64,000 nt of DNA from Chryseobacterium formosum (GTDB lineage Bacteria > Bacteroidota > Bacteroidia > Flavobacteriales > Weeksellaceae): positions 186,001-250,000 of the forward strand of contig NZ_JAOVZW010000004.1 of assembly GCF_026460885.1 (NCBI RefSeq), given 5' to 3'. The stretch's first letter is position 1, and every line of letters starts with the position of its first letter. The notes below the pieces were generated by a model. The model worked only from the letters and a program-made list of their open reading frames with translations. It did not search any database and had not been told where the DNA came from. Of the stretch, positions 53,113 to 62,855 are shown piece after piece. A program made the translations under genes and the position numbers.

Positions 53113-54381
53113 ATGAAACACAACGTCATTTCCATTGTTTTGGGAGGTGGAAGAGGGACAAGGCTTTTTCCGTTAACGTATTCAAGATCAAAACCGGCTG
53201 TTCCTATCGCAGGAAAATACAGATTGGTAGATATTCCTATTTCTAATTGTCTTAATTCAGGTTTAAATAAAATCTTGGTTTTAACGCAGTTTAATTCAGC
53301 CTCACTAAACTCACATATCAAAAATTCTTACCATTTTGATATTTTTAGTAAAGGTTTCGTAGATATTTTAGCTGCTGAACAGAATGTTGACAGCGACAGT
53401 TGGTTTCAGGGAACTGCAGATGCTGTTCGTCAGTCGATGAAGCATTTGGAGAAATACGACTACGAATATATTTTGATTCTTTCCGGAGATCAGCTATATC
53501 AAATGGATTTTAATGAAATGCTAGATTTTCATCTTGAAAAAGGTGGAGATGTAACGATTGCTACAATTCCTGTAAATTCTAAAGATGCGACAGGTTTTGG
53601 AATTTTAAAATCAGATGATGAAGGAAATATTACTTCTTTTGTTGAAAAACCCGGATTTGATGAACTTAACGGTCTTGAGTCTGAAGTTTCGGAAGAGAAT
53701 AAAATGAAAGGAAAGGAGTATTTAGCCTCAATGGGAATTTATATTTTCTCTAAAAGTATTTTGAAAAAAATGTTTGATGAAGGAGCAGGAGACGATTTCG
53801 GGAAAGATATTATTCCAAATTCTATCGGAAAATATACCACTTTAAGTTATCAATACGAAGGGTATTGGACAGATATTGGAACCATTGAATCTTTCTACGA
53901 AGCAAACTTAGATCTTTGTCACGATTTTCCACAGTTTAATCTGTTTTCATCAGCACCAATTTTTACACGTGCAAGAATGCTTCCTCCATCAAAAGTGAAC
54001 GGTTCTTATGTAAGTAAGGCGGTTTTTGGAGACGGATGTATCATCATGGCAGATAAAATCGAAAATTCAGTGATTGGAAACCGTACAAGAATTGATAAAG
54101 GAAGTACAATTGTCAATTCTTATATTATGGGAGCTGATTTTTACCAAAATACAACTGAAATTGTAAATAATGACAGAAAAGGTTTGCCAAATATGGGAAT
54201 CGGAAAATACTGTTACATCGAAAGAGCAATTTTAGATAAAAACTGTTACATCGGTGACAACGTAAGAATCATCGGTGGAAAACATCTTCAAGATGGGGAT
54301 TACGGAACTCATTCAGTTCAAGACGGAATTGTTGTTGTGAAAAAAGGTGCAGTTTTAAAACCGGGAACTCACATAGGATAA
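53113..54381 (+). CDS. glgC: Glucose-1-phosphate adenylyltransferase
   Basis: A 422-residue enzyme that makes ADP-glucose, the committed step of glycogen synthesis. The nucleotide loop is LGGGRGTRLFPLTYSRSKPAVPIAGKYRLVDIPISN. GTADAVRQ and the glucose-1-phosphate site FVEKPGF also match. A left-handed beta-helix with hexapeptide-like repeats is the C-terminal third (VIGNRTRIDKGSTIVNSYI). It is the last gene of the glgBAC set and is followed by a terminator. Confidence 0.96.
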   Translation: MKHNVISIVLGGGRGTRLFPLTYSRSKPAVPIAGKYRLVDIPISNCLNSGLNKILVLTQFNSASLNSHIKNSYHFDIFSKGFVDILAAEQNVDSDSWFQGTADAVRQSMKHLEKYDYEYILILSGDQLYQMDFNEMLDFHLEKGGDVTIATIPVNSKDATGFGILKSDDEGNITSFVEKPGFDELNGLESEVSEENKMKGKEYLASMGIYIFSKSILKKMFDEGAGDDFGKDIIPNSIGKYTTLSYQYEGYWTDIGTIESFYEANLDLCHDFPQFNLFSSAPIFTRARMLPPSKVNGSYVSKAVFGDGCIIMADKIENSVIGNRTRIDKGSTIVNSYIMGADFYQNTTEIVNNDRKGLPNMGIGKYCYIERAILDKNCYIGDNVRIIGGKHLQDGDYGTHSVQDGIVVVKKGAVLKPGTHIG

Positions 54382-54404
54382 ATTCTGAAAAAGATAAAAA
54401 CAAG

Positions 54405-54433
54405 AGTGATCAATATATTGGTCACTTTTTTTA
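54405..54433 (+). terminator. Terminator of glgBAC
   Basis: A 10-bp stem AGTGATCAAT / ATTGGTCACT (one G-U pair), a 2-base loop as drawn, and a T run. The TTG of the next promoter lies within its right arm. Confidence 0.85.
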
Positions 54434-54448
54434 TTTGTCTTACTTTTG
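54418..54448 (+). promoter_or_regulatory. Promoter of SRPBCC gene, probably leaderless
   Basis: TTG at 54418-54420, a 20-bp spacer and TACTTTTG at 54441-54448 (TAnnTTTG). The ATG at 54453 is only 4 bases further, so transcription should begin at the start codon. Confidence 0.6.
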
Positions 54449-54452
54449 TGCG

Positions 54453-55493
54453 ATGCGTTTTTTCAAAATCATAGCGGTTATTGTAGTACTTTTAATAGGA
54501 GCTTATGCGGCTTCCATGTACTATTTTGTGGATGAAAGTAAAGAGTTTACGATTGAAAAAGAAGTAAATTATCCTATTGAAAAAGTTTTTAATCAGTTTA
54601 ATAATCTACAGAATTTCACACGTTGGAATAATTTTTTCTCAAGTTCAAAAACCATTACGATTGATTATTATTCGCCTTACGAAGGGCAGGGAAGCGCAAT
54701 CAGTTACAATGATCCGAAAAGTGAAGATGGCGGAGAAATGTTTATTCGTTATGAAAATCCAAACAAAACTTTAAGATATCAGCTTTTTGAAGACGAAGAT
54801 GAAAATCCGACTTTAATTGATGTTAAATTTACTGTTGTTTCTGCTGAAAAAACAAAAATAAAATGGTTTGTACATACTCCGAAATTGTCGCTTTTATCAA
54901 GAGCTCAGAATTTCTGGACGGAAGATAAATTTGCTGAAAACATTGACAAAAGTATGCTGAATCTTAAAAATGTTTTAGGCAATAAAGTTGAAAAAGACAA
55001 TCAATTAGCTGCGATAAAGTACGACAGTTTGATGGTTGAAAAAGAAGAGGAAAAGATGATTTTGGGAGTCAACGTAAGTGCTTCCAATAAAAAAGACGCT
55101 TTGTATAAAAATATCGTGATGAATTACAATAAAGTAAACAATTTTGTGTCAATGGATTTAGGTAAAAAAAATGATGAGGTAGGATATCCTGTCTTGATTA
55201 CCGATGCCGACAATTTCAAAGACAACGAAGTTTCTTACTTTTTCGGAATTCCATTATCTAAAAAAATAGGAATCTCAGATAATAATTTCAGTTTCAGATC
55301 GGTGAGTCCGACAGAAAATTATGTCATCTACTACAAAGGCTCTTATGCGGGAAGAGTAAAAGCGATTCAACAGCTGATGCAGAAAGCTAAGAAAGATGAA
55401 ATGCGATATGGTGATGTTTATCAGATGTTTATAGAGTCACCTGCGGAAGGTCAAGATGTGAATATGAAAATTTCACTTTCGGTATATAGATGA
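54453..55493 (+). CDS. Membrane-anchored SRPBCC protein with GyrI-like C-terminus
   Basis: A 346-residue protein. An N-terminal membrane anchor (MRFFKIIAVIVVLLIGAYAA) is followed by an SRPBCC/polyketide-cyclase-type domain (EVNYPIEKVFNQFNNLQNFTRWNNFF, about 33-58). The C-terminal 140 residues resemble a GyrI/effector-binding domain (FRSVSPTENYVIYYKGSYAG then YGDVYQMFIESP). An upstream TTG at 54435 is in frame, but the -7 box lies between it and the ATG, so the ATG is chosen. The function is unknown; a small hydrophobic ligand is likely. Confidence 0.75.
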   Translation: MRFFKIIAVIVVLLIGAYAASMYYFVDESKEFTIEKEVNYPIEKVFNQFNNLQNFTRWNNFFSSSKTITIDYYSPYEGQGSAISYNDPKSEDGGEMFIRYENPNKTLRYQLFEDEDENPTLIDVKFTVVSAEKTKIKWFVHTPKLSLLSRAQNFWTEDKFAENIDKSMLNLKNVLGNKVEKDNQLAAIKYDSLMVEKEEEKMILGVNVSASNKKDALYKNIVMNYNKVNNFVSMDLGKKNDEVGYPVLITDADNFKDNEVSYFFGIPLSKKIGISDNNFSFRSVSPTENYVIYYKGSYAGRVKAIQQLMQKAKKDEMRYGDVYQMFIESPAEGQDVNMKISLSVYR

Positions 55494-55562
55494 TTTATTC
55501 CCAATTATTGATTTTATAATTTTTTTAAAGGTTTGAGACTATCCTAACCCGTTTTTTTTTAT

Positions 55563-55570
55563 TAAATTTG
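55563..55570 (+). promoter_or_regulatory. -7 box of sucA
   Basis: TAAATTTG (TAnnTTTG), 46 bases before the sucA ATG. Confidence 0.45.
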
Positions 55571-55616
55571 AGGATTAATTCGTTAAACAAAATTTAATAA
55601 TAGATAAACTGTAATA

Positions 55617-58430
55617 ATGGACAGATTTTCATTCCTAAACGCAGCTCATTCTCAGTTAATTGAGGATTTATACCAACAATACCTAAAATTCCCGGACTCT
55701 TTAGAACCATCATGGAAGGCCTTTTTTCAAGGCTTTGATTTTGCATTGGAGAACTATTCTGATGAAGAAGACATCCAGTACATCAAAAATTCGGGGAATT
55801 CTGCACCTGCAGTTCAGCAGATTTCGCAGGCTGCTTCGAACGGAGAGGTTCCGGAGCACATCAAGAAGGAATTTAAGGTGGTAAATCTTATTGAGGCGTA
55901 CAGAACGAGAGGTCATCTTTTCACAAAAACAAATCCTGTTCGTGAAAGAAGACATTACACTCCGACTTTAGATATCGAAAATTTCGGTCTTGATAAATCA
56001 GATTTAAATACAAAATTCAACTGTGCCGTTGAAACAGGAATGAAAGGTCCTGCAACTTTACAGGAATTGATTACTCACTTAGAAAATATCTACTGTGATT
56101 CTATCGGTGTGGAATACATGCACATCAACAATGTTCAGGAAAAAGATTTCATTAAACAGTGGATTCAGGTTAACGAAAACCATCCAAGTCTTAATGCAAA
56201 CGAAAAAACTGAGATTTTACTTAAATTAAATCAGGCAGTTGCTTTTGAAAATTATCTTCACACAAAATTTGTTGGTCAGAAAAGATTCTCATTGGAAGGT
56301 GGTGAAACGTTGATTCCAGCTTTGGATCAGTTGATTTCAAGATCTTCTCAACTTGGTGTTGATGAGGTTGTTTTAGGAATGGCTCACAGAGGTAGATTGA
56401 ATGTTTTAACTAATATTTTCGGTAAATCTTACAAACAGATTTTCTCAGAATTTGAAGGAAAAGAATTTGAGGAAGATGTATTTTCAGGTGACGTTAAATA
56501 TCACTTAGGTTCATCAAAAATTGTTAAAACTGCTTCAGGAGAAGAAGTTGCCATCAACTTGACTCCAAATCCTTCTCACTTAGAAACCGTTGCCGCTTTA
56601 GTTGAGGGTATTTGTCGTGCAAAAGTTGACGATAAGTATAAAGATTATTCTAAAGTTTTACCAATCATTATTCATGGAGATGGAGCTTTAGCTGGGCAAG
56701 GTATTGCTTACGAAGTTGCTCAGATGATGACTTTGGAAGGTTACAAAACGGGTGGAACCGTTCATATTGTTGTAAATAACCAGGTTTCGTTTACAACTAA
56801 TTATATGGATGCAAGATCTTCTACTTATTGTACAGATGTTGCAAAAGTTACTGAATCTCCTGTAATGCACGTCAATGCAGATGATGCAGAAGCTGTGGTT
56901 CATGCCATTCACTTTGCTGCTGATTTCAGAGCTAAATTTGGGAAAGATGTTTATATCGATTTATTAGGATACAGAAAATATGGTCATAACGAAGGTGATG
57001 AACCAAGATTTACACAGCCTAATTTATACAAAACAATTTCTAAACATCCGAATCCAAGAGAAATTTATAAAGAGAAATTACTTAAAGATCATGTTACATC
57101 AAACGATGTTATCGCTAAAATGGAAACGGAATTCAAAGCACTTTTAGATAAAGACTTTGATGCTTCTAAAGAAATTGAGAAAAACGTGATGGATGTTTTC
57201 ATGTCAGAAGACTGGACAAATTATCCAATTGCAAAAAGAGGTGCTGTACAAGATGCTGTAGATACAAAATATGACTTAGCTAAGTTGAAAGAATTGGCAA
57301 TTAAAATGTCAACACTTCCGGCTGATAAAAAGTTCTTAAATAAAATTACAAGACTTTTCGAAAATAGAATCAAAGCTATTGAAGGGAACAATTTAGATTG
57401 GGCTCTTGGAGAATGGTTGGCTTATGCAACACTTCTTGTTGAAGGTCACAACGTAAGAATTTCTGGTGAAGATGTGGAAAGAGGGACTTTCTCTCACAGA
57501 CATGCTGTTGTAAAAACTGAAGATACTGAAGAAGAATATGTTCCTTTAAAAGAAGTTTCAGACAGCAGATTTGATGTTTTCAACTCTCACCTTTCTGAAT
57601 ATGGAGTTTTAGGTTTTGATTACGGATATGCAATGGCATCTCCAAATACTTTAACAATCTGGGAAGCTCAGTTCGGAGATTTCGTAAACGGAGCTCAGAT
57701 TATTGTTGACCAATATTTAGCTGCAGCAGAGGAAAAATGGAAGATTCAGGATGGTTTGGTGATGTTGTTGCCTCACGGTTCTGAAGGTCAAGGTGCAGAA
57801 CACTCTTCAGCTAGATTGGAAAGATTCTTAACACTTTGCGCAAATGAAAATATGGTTGTGGCGAATATCACTTCTCCTGCAAACTATTTCCACTTGTTGA
57901 GAAGACAATTAAAATGGTCATTCAGAAAGCCATTAATTGTAATGAGTCCAAAATCATTGTTAAGACATCCAAAAGTGGTTTCTCCGCTTGAAGATTTCTC
58001 AAATAAAGGATTCCAGCCAATCTTAGATGATCCAACTGCAGATCCAGCGAAAGTTGAAAAATTAGTATTGTGTTCAGGTAAATTGTACTTCGAACTATTG
58101 GCTAAAAAAGAAGAGTTAAATTGTGAAAATGTTGCTTTGGTAAGATTCGAACAGTTATATCCACTTCAAAATGATGCTATCGAAGCTGTTTTTGCTAAAT
58201 ATTCAAACAGAACTTCATTGGTTTGGGCTCAGGAAGAACCGGAAAATATGGGAGCTTGGTCTTATATCTTAAGAAATTTTAGAGATACAGGAATTCAGGT
58301 AGTTTCGCCGGTACAAAGCGGTGCTCCGGCTCCGGGAAGTCACAAAATGTTTGAGAAAAACCAGAATGCTGTAATTAACAGAGTTTTTGACAGAGACGAT
58401 GCTCCTGCTAAAAGACCTGTAACCGCTTAA
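55617..58430 (+). CDS. sucA: 2-oxoglutarate dehydrogenase E1 component
   Basis: A 937-residue thiamine-pyrophosphate enzyme that decarboxylates 2-oxoglutarate in the TCA cycle. The TPP fold region includes GMAHRGRLNVLTNIFGKSY and HGDGALAGQGIAYEVAQM. Further markers are GYRKYGHNEGDEPRFTQP, LLPHGSEGQGAEHSSARLERFL and the C-terminal RNFRDTGIQVVSPVQSGAPAPGS. The N-terminal PF16078-like segment (FLNAAHSQLIEDLYQQYLKFPDSLEPSW) binds E2. Full length. Followed by sucB after a short repeat. Confidence 0.97.
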   Translation: MDRFSFLNAAHSQLIEDLYQQYLKFPDSLEPSWKAFFQGFDFALENYSDEEDIQYIKNSGNSAPAVQQISQAASNGEVPEHIKKEFKVVNLIEAYRTRGHLFTKTNPVRERRHYTPTLDIENFGLDKSDLNTKFNCAVETGMKGPATLQELITHLENIYCDSIGVEYMHINNVQEKDFIKQWIQVNENHPSLNANEKTEILLKLNQAVAFENYLHTKFVGQKRFSLEGGETLIPALDQLISRSSQLGVDEVVLGMAHRGRLNVLTNIFGKSYKQIFSEFEGKEFEEDVFSGDVKYHLGSSKIVKTASGEEVAINLTPNPSHLETVAALVEGICRAKVDDKYKDYSKVLPIIIHGDGALAGQGIAYEVAQMMTLEGYKTGGTVHIVVNNQVSFTTNYMDARSSTYCTDVAKVTESPVMHVNADDAEAVVHAIHFAADFRAKFGKDVYIDLLGYRKYGHNEGDEPRFTQPNLYKTISKHPNPREIYKEKLLKDHVTSNDVIAKMETEFKALLDKDFDASKEIEKNVMDVFMSEDWTNYPIAKRGAVQDAVDTKYDLAKLKELAIKMSTLPADKKFLNKITRLFENRIKAIEGNNLDWALGEWLAYATLLVEGHNVRISGEDVERGTFSHRHAVVKTEDTEEEYVPLKEVSDSRFDVFNSHLSEYGVLGFDYGYAMASPNTLTIWEAQFGDFVNGAQIIVDQYLAAAEEKWKIQDGLVMLLPHGSEGQGAEHSSARLERFLTLCANENMVVANITSPANYFHLLRRQLKWSFRKPLIVMSPKSLLRHPKVVSPLEDFSNKGFQPILDDPTADPAKVEKLVLCSGKLYFELLAKKEELNCENVALVRFEQLYPLQNDAIEAVFAKYSNRTSLVWAQEEPENMGAWSYILRNFRDTGIQVVSPVQSGAPAPGSHKMFEKNQNAVINRVFDRDDAPAKRPVTA

Positions 58431-58440
58431 TAAAAAAATA

Positions 58441-58483
58441 GAAGTTAGAAATTAGAGGTTAGAAATTAGAGGTTAGAAATTAG
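58441..58483. repeat. Three tandem 14-bp repeats between sucA and sucB
   Basis: Three copies of GAGGTTAGAAATTA, the first with one change, lie in the 121-bp sucA-sucB gap. Confidence 0.85.
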
Positions 58484-58551
58484 TCTTTCATCTTTTATCT
58501 ATTTTATCAAAATCTTAATAAATATCCAATTAAAAAAATAAAAAATACGAT

Positions 58552-59802
58552 ATGTCAATTTTAGAAATGAAAGTTCCTTCACCGGGAGAATCAATTACAG
58601 AAGTTGAAATTGCAACTTGGCTTGTAAAAGATGGTGATTATGTACAAAAAGATCAACCAATCGCTGAAGTAGATTCAGACAAGGCAACATTAGAATTACC
58701 TGCTGAAGAAAGTGGTGTTATCACTTTAAAAGCGGAAGAAGGTGATGTAGTACAGGTAGGTCAGGTTGTTTGTTTAATTGATATGGATGCTGCAAAACCT
58801 GAAGGTAATGCTGCTCCTGCTGCTGAAACGCCAAAACAGGAAGAAGCTCCAAAAGCTGCTGAACCTGCAAAAGTAGAAGCTCCAAAACCAGCTCCTATTG
58901 CCGCTCAATCTTATGCTACTGGAACTCCCTCTCCTGCTGCAAAGAAAATTCTTGACGAAAAAGGAATTGATGCTTCTCAGGTTTCAGGTTCAGGAAGAGA
59001 CGGAAGAATCTCTAAATCTGACGCTGAATTAGCTGCTAAACCTGCAATGGGTGGAAGTTCTGTAACGGCTACAGGTGCAAGATCTACTACAACGACTAAA
59101 CTTTCAGTTCTTAGAAGAAAAATCGCTCAAAGATTAGTTTCTGTAAAGAACGAAACTGCAATGTTGACGACTTTCAACGAAGTTGATATGTCTGAAATCT
59201 TTAGACTAAGAAAATTATATAAAGAAGAATTTGCTCAGAAGCATGGAGTAGGACTTGGTTTCATGTCTTTCTTCACAAAAGCGGTTACAAGAGCGTTACA
59301 ATTATATCCTGATGTTAATGCATCTATCGACGGAGACTTCAAAATTAACTACGATTTCTGTGATATTTCAATTGCAGTTTCAGGTCCTAAAGGCTTGATG
59401 GTTCCTGTATTGAGAAACGCTGAAAATATGTCTTTCGCAAACGTTGAAGGAAACATTAAAGATTTAGCAATCAAAGTAAGAGACGGTAAAATTACTGTTG
59501 ATGAAATGACTGGTGGTACGTTCACGATTACAAACGGCGGTACTTTTGGTTCAATGTTATCAACGCCGATTATTAACCCACCTCAATCTGCAATCTTGGG
59601 AATGCACAATATCATCCAAAGACCAGTTGCGGTTGACGGACAGGTTGTTATTCGTCCAATGATGTATGTTGCAATGTCTTATGACCACAGAATTATCGAC
59701 GGTAAAGAGTCTGTAGGATTCCTTGTTGCGGTAAAAGAAGGTATCGACAATCCTGTAGAAATTCTATTGGGTGGAGACGAAAGAAAAGGTCTTGGATTAT
59801 AA
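58552..59802 (+). CDS. sucB: 2-oxoglutarate dehydrogenase E2 (dihydrolipoyl succinyltransferase)
   Basis: A 416-residue enzyme with three domains: a lipoyl domain (residues 1-77, lipoylated Lys in [10 protein letters not shown]), an Ala/Pro/Glu-rich linker, a peripheral subunit-binding domain ([20 protein letters not shown], about 125-145), and the catalytic domain ([14 protein letters not shown] at the end, with the active-site His). It joins succinyl groups to CoA. Together with sucA it forms the complex; the E3 gene is not in the window. Confidence 0.97.
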   Translation: MSILEMKVPSPGESITEVEIATWLVKDGDYVQKDQPIAEVDSDKATLELPAEESGVITLKAEEGDVVQVGQVVCLIDMDAAKPEGNAAPAAETPKQEEAPKAAEPAKVEAPKPAPIAAQSYATGTPSPAAKKILDEKGIDASQVSGSGRDGRISKSDAELAAKPAMGGSSVTATGARSTTTTKLSVLRRKIAQRLVSVKNETAMLTTFNEVDMSEIFRLRKLYKEEFAQKHGVGLGFMSFFTKAVTRALQLYPDVNASIDGDFKINYDFCDISIAVSGPKGLMVPVLRNAENMSFANVEGNIKDLAIKVRDGKITVDEMTGGTFTITNGGTFGSMLSTPIINPPQSAILGMHNIIQRPVAVDGQVVIRPMMYVAMSYDHRIIDGKESVGFLVAVKEGIDNPVEILLGGDERKGLGL

Positions 59803-59828
59803 TAATAATTTTTTATAATATCACATAG

Positions 59829-59860
59829 AATCTCGCCTCCTAAAAAAGGCGAGATTTTTG
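59829..59860 (+). terminator. Terminator after sucB
   Basis: A 9-bp stem AATCTCGCC / GGCGAGATT followed by a TTTTT run. Confidence 0.85.
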
Positions 59861-59885
59861 TATTGAATGTTTTAAATTGAATGAA

Positions 59886-60272
59886 ATGTTTTCTAAAATT
59901 ACTTCTAATATCAAAGTTTCGGTTATTCCTGAATATGATAGCAAGAACAGTTATCCTTCAGAAAACCGACACGTTTTTAAATACAATATTGTCATAGAAA
60001 ACGATGGTGATTTCCCTATAAAAATTCTTAAGAGAAAGTGGCTTATTTTCGATGTAGGATTCGGGTTTACAGAAGTTGTTGGCGATGGTATTATTGGATT
60101 GACTCCTGAAGTAGAGTCTGGTGATAATTTTGCCTATTTTTCGAATGTAATGCTTCACTCAGGAGTAGGAAATATGAGCGGAAAATATTTGGTTGAAAAC
60201 TCAAAGACAAAAGAACAATTCGAAATCGACATTCCAAAATTCCATCTACTATCTGAAGTTTTAAGTAACTAA
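59886..60272 (+). CDS. apaG: ApaG-family protein
   Basis: A 128-residue protein with the ApaG fold (fibronectin-III-like sandwich): MFSKITSNIKVSVIPEYDS, then YNIVIENDGDFPIKILKRKWLIFD and GVGNMSGKYLVEN. E. coli ApaG is 125 residues and is linked to cobalt and magnesium resistance. The start at 59886 (MFSKITS) is preferred over an upstream in-frame TTG at 59877. Function in this organism not shown. Confidence 0.9.
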   Translation: MFSKITSNIKVSVIPEYDSKNSYPSENRHVFKYNIVIENDGDFPIKILKRKWLIFDVGFGFTEVVGDGIIGLTPEVESGDNFAYFSNVMLHSGVGNMSGKYLVENSKTKEQFEIDIPKFHLLSEVLSN

Positions 60273-60329
60273 ATCAAAAAGAATTTTAATTAAGAACTAA
60301 TCTTTAATCAAATGCTTCAATGCGGAAAA

Positions 60330-60884
60330 TTATAAAATTTTAATCTTCTGCTTCATATAATCAGAAACTTCATCATTGCTCGTAAGAATCAATTTTTCAA
60401 AAGCTAATAACGATATTTTTGCACAAACTTCAGCATCATCTCCGGCTCTGTGATGTTTAAACTTAATATCATGATATTCAGCCAAATGTTTTAAACCATA
60501 TTTCGGAAGATAATTCCAAGATTTTTTTGCTAACTGAATACTACATAGATAATTCAATTTTGGCGTAAACATTCCGTAATAATCAAGACATCCTCTCAAA
60601 ACTCCTGCATCAAAACTGGCGTTGTGAGCAATCATTAAAGTTCCATACATCATTTCTTGTACTTCGTACCAAATATCTGCAAAGGTTGGAGCGTCTTTTA
60701 CATCACTCGGTAAAATTCCGTGTACATCAATGTTTCTAGGATGAAAATAAGGGAAACTTGGTGGTTTTATCAACCAGGTTTTAGTCTCAACAATTTTTGA
60801 ATCCTGAACAATACAAATTCCCAATTCGCACGCAGAGTTTCTCTCGTGAGTAGCGGTTTCAAAATCTAATGCGCAGAAGTCCAT
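60330..60884 (-). CDS. DEDDh 3'-5' exonuclease (DNA Pol III epsilon-like)
   Basis: A 184-residue exonuclease. Exo I is FCALDFETATHERNSACELGI (Asp and Glu ligands), Exo II is MIAHNASFDAGVLRGCLDYY, and Exo III is HHRAGDDAEVCAKI with the catalytic His. It has no polymerase-binding tail and is short, so it is likely a stand-alone proofreading or repair exonuclease. It is the last gene of a three-gene minus-strand group. Confidence 0.92.
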   Translation of the reverse strand: MDFCALDFETATHERNSACELGICIVQDSKIVETKTWLIKPPSFPYFHPRNIDVHGILPSDVKDAPTFADIWYEVQEMMYGTLMIAHNASFDAGVLRGCLDYYGMFTPKLNYLCSIQLAKKSWNYLPKYGLKHLAEYHDIKFKHHRAGDDAEVCAKISLLAFEKLILTSNDEVSDYMKQKIKIL

Positions 60885-60910
60885 TTTTGAGTGATAAGTT
60901 TTGAATTAAA

Positions 60911-61897
60911 TTATTTTCCTCCTAAAAAATGCTTGAAGATAAGCCATTTGGTTTGGTAGTATTCTGATTTTTGATGTTTTTGGCGACGTTTTAAAGTTTC
61001 AGGAAGTTGTGTATAGAATCCGAAATGACCTCTCGCAACCGCCCAAAGATGTGAAAATCCATTCTTATAAGCAAAATAGAATGAAGCAATTCCATCTAAA
61101 CATAATCTGAAAAAGATTAGCCAAATCAGTCTTGGAAAAGGTAAATTTTTCAACATCATCGAAAGATTATTTCTGATGTTTAAATATGTTTTCTGCGCAC
61201 TTTGTTTATTTAAAGTTCCACCACCAACGTGATAAACTTTCGATTTTCCGGTGTAAAATATTTTCTTTCCTGAATTAATTAATCTCCAACAAAGATCTAT
61301 TTCTTCCTGATGCGCAAAAAATCTTTCGTCAAAACCTTTCTGCTCCCAAAAATCTTTAAAACGAATAAAAAAACAACATCCTGAAGCCCAGAAAATCTCA
61401 GTTTCGTCGTTGTATTGTCCGTTATCTTTTTCCACATCATCGAAAACTCTTCCTCTGCAATACGGATAACCTAAATTATCAATTAAGCCACCTCCAGCTC
61501 CGGCAAATTCAAAATAATCTTTATTAGTAAATGATAAAATTTTAGGCTGAATTGCAGTAATTGAGGAATCTCTTTCAAATAAAGTTAAAACAGGCTTAAT
61601 CCAGTTTTCGGTAACTTCAACATCAGAATTAAGGAGGCAGTAGTATTCTGCATTTATTTTTTTTAAACCTTCATTATAACCACCTGCAAAACCATAATTT
61701 TTATCATTGATAATGATTTTTACAGTCGGAAATTCTCTTTGTAAAATTTCAACCGAGTTATCTGTAGAGTTATTATCAATAACGTAAATTTCATATTCTT
61801 CAGAAAATTGTATAACGTTTGGAAGAAACTTTTGAAGCCAGTTTTTTCCGTTCCAGTTTAAGATAACAACCGCAAGATTTTTAGAATTTTCTGTCAT
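60911..61897 (-). CDS. Family-2 glycosyltransferase
   Basis: A 328-residue glycosyltransferase. The N-terminal GT-A domain has LAVVILNWNGKNWLQKFLPN, VIDNNSTDNSVEIL and LLNSDVEVTENW (DxD-like metal site). GCCFFIRFKDFWEQKGFDERFFAHQEEIDLCWRL is typical of rhamnosyltransferase-like GT2 proteins. A C-terminal hydrophobic part holds it to the membrane. It probably builds a surface polysaccharide. It ends next to the acyltransferase start (1-bp spacing). Confidence 0.9.
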   Translation of the reverse strand: MTENSKNLAVVILNWNGKNWLQKFLPNVIQFSEEYEIYVIDNNSTDNSVEILQREFPTVKIIINDKNYGFAGGYNEGLKKINAEYYCLLNSDVEVTENWIKPVLTLFERDSSITAIQPKILSFTNKDYFEFAGAGGGLIDNLGYPYCRGRVFDDVEKDNGQYNDETEIFWASGCCFFIRFKDFWEQKGFDERFFAHQEEIDLCWRLINSGKKIFYTGKSKVYHVGGGTLNKQSAQKTYLNIRNNLSMMLKNLPFPRLIWLIFFRLCLDGIASFYFAYKNGFSHLWAVARGHFGFYTQLPETLKRRQKHQKSEYYQTKWLIFKHFLGGK

Positions 61898-62776
61898 TTA
61901 TTCGCCGTCATAAGTTTTTATAGAATCCTGATACTTCCATTTTCTGTGTGACCAAAGATAATTGTCAGGATTTTTTTTGATTGTATTTTCAAGCAAATGA
62001 TGAAATTTTCTTACCACTTCATTTTTTACAAACTTTTCTCCATCCGGATAAATTCTATGATAATTCACTTGGTAAAAACCTCTTTTCACTTTCTTCATAT
62101 CACAATAAATGAATATAAGATCCATTCTTGTTGCCAATTTATCATAGCCAATGAAAGCAGGAGTTCTTTGGTTTAAAAATTCTAATCCGTAATTTACGTG
62201 AGCAACGTGTGGCGTTTGATCTGCAACAAAAAGATAAATAGTGTCACCATCATTTTTATTCCTGAAAATATTGAGAATTACCTCATTTGCTTCTAAAGGT
62301 TCATTTCCAAATTTACTTCTAACCTTTTTCATCTGATCTTCCCAAAAGCTACTGTTCACCTTTCTATAAACAGGGTGTGAATGTTTTTGGGGAGTTACCG
62401 GTGCAAAAGCATTCATCCATTCCCAATTGAAAACGTGACCTGCCATGAGAATTATATTTTTCCCTTCAGCTTTAGCTTCATGAAAGAGATGCTGATTAAT
62501 ATACTGTATTCTTACACGCGTTTCAGTTTCTGAAATACTGAAAGATTTTATAGTTTCAGCCAAATAATCTGAGAAATTTAGATAGAACTTTTTTCTGATT
62601 TCAGCAATTTCTTCATCAGATTTTTCAGGAAAAGAATTTTTCAAATTTTGGGTAATTACTTTTTTTCTGTATCCTACGATGTAGTAATTCAGGAAGAAAA
62701 TAATGTCTGAAAATATATATAATATTTTCAGAGGAATTTTTGAAATCAGGTATAATATTTTAATCAGGAAGTTCAT
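61898..62776 (-). CDS. LpxL/HtrB-type lysophospholipid acyltransferase
   Basis: A 292-residue membrane-bound acyltransferase of the lipid A late-acylation family. An N-terminal helix (ILYIFSDIIFFLNYYIVG) is followed by the catalytic HX4E motif in MAGHVFNWEWMN and the VADQTPH region. The C-terminal end contains HHLLENTIKKNPDNYLWSHRKWK, typical for the family. It probably adds an acyl chain to lipid A or a related lipid. Adjacent to the glycosyltransferase on the same strand. Confidence 0.9.
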   Translation of the reverse strand: MNFLIKILYLISKIPLKILYIFSDIIFFLNYYIVGYRKKVITQNLKNSFPEKSDEEIAEIRKKFYLNFSDYLAETIKSFSISETETRVRIQYINQHLFHEAKAEGKNIILMAGHVFNWEWMNAFAPVTPQKHSHPVYRKVNSSFWEDQMKKVRSKFGNEPLEANEVILNIFRNKNDGDTIYLFVADQTPHVAHVNYGLEFLNQRTPAFIGYDKLATRMDLIFIYCDMKKVKRGFYQVNYHRIYPDGEKFVKNEVVRKFHHLLENTIKKNPDNYLWSHRKWKYQDSIKTYDGE

Positions 62777-62813
62777 AAAACAGGCAAATTTACGGATAAT
62801 AAAATTATGGTTC

Positions 62814-62821
62814 TATTTTTG
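62814..62821 (+). promoter_or_regulatory. -7 box of the thioredoxin-fold gene
   Basis: TATTTTTG (TAnnTTTG), 34 bases before the ATG at 62856. Confidence 0.5.
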
Positions 62822-62855
62822 CTTGCAAATACTATTATTTTTTTATTTTTATATT

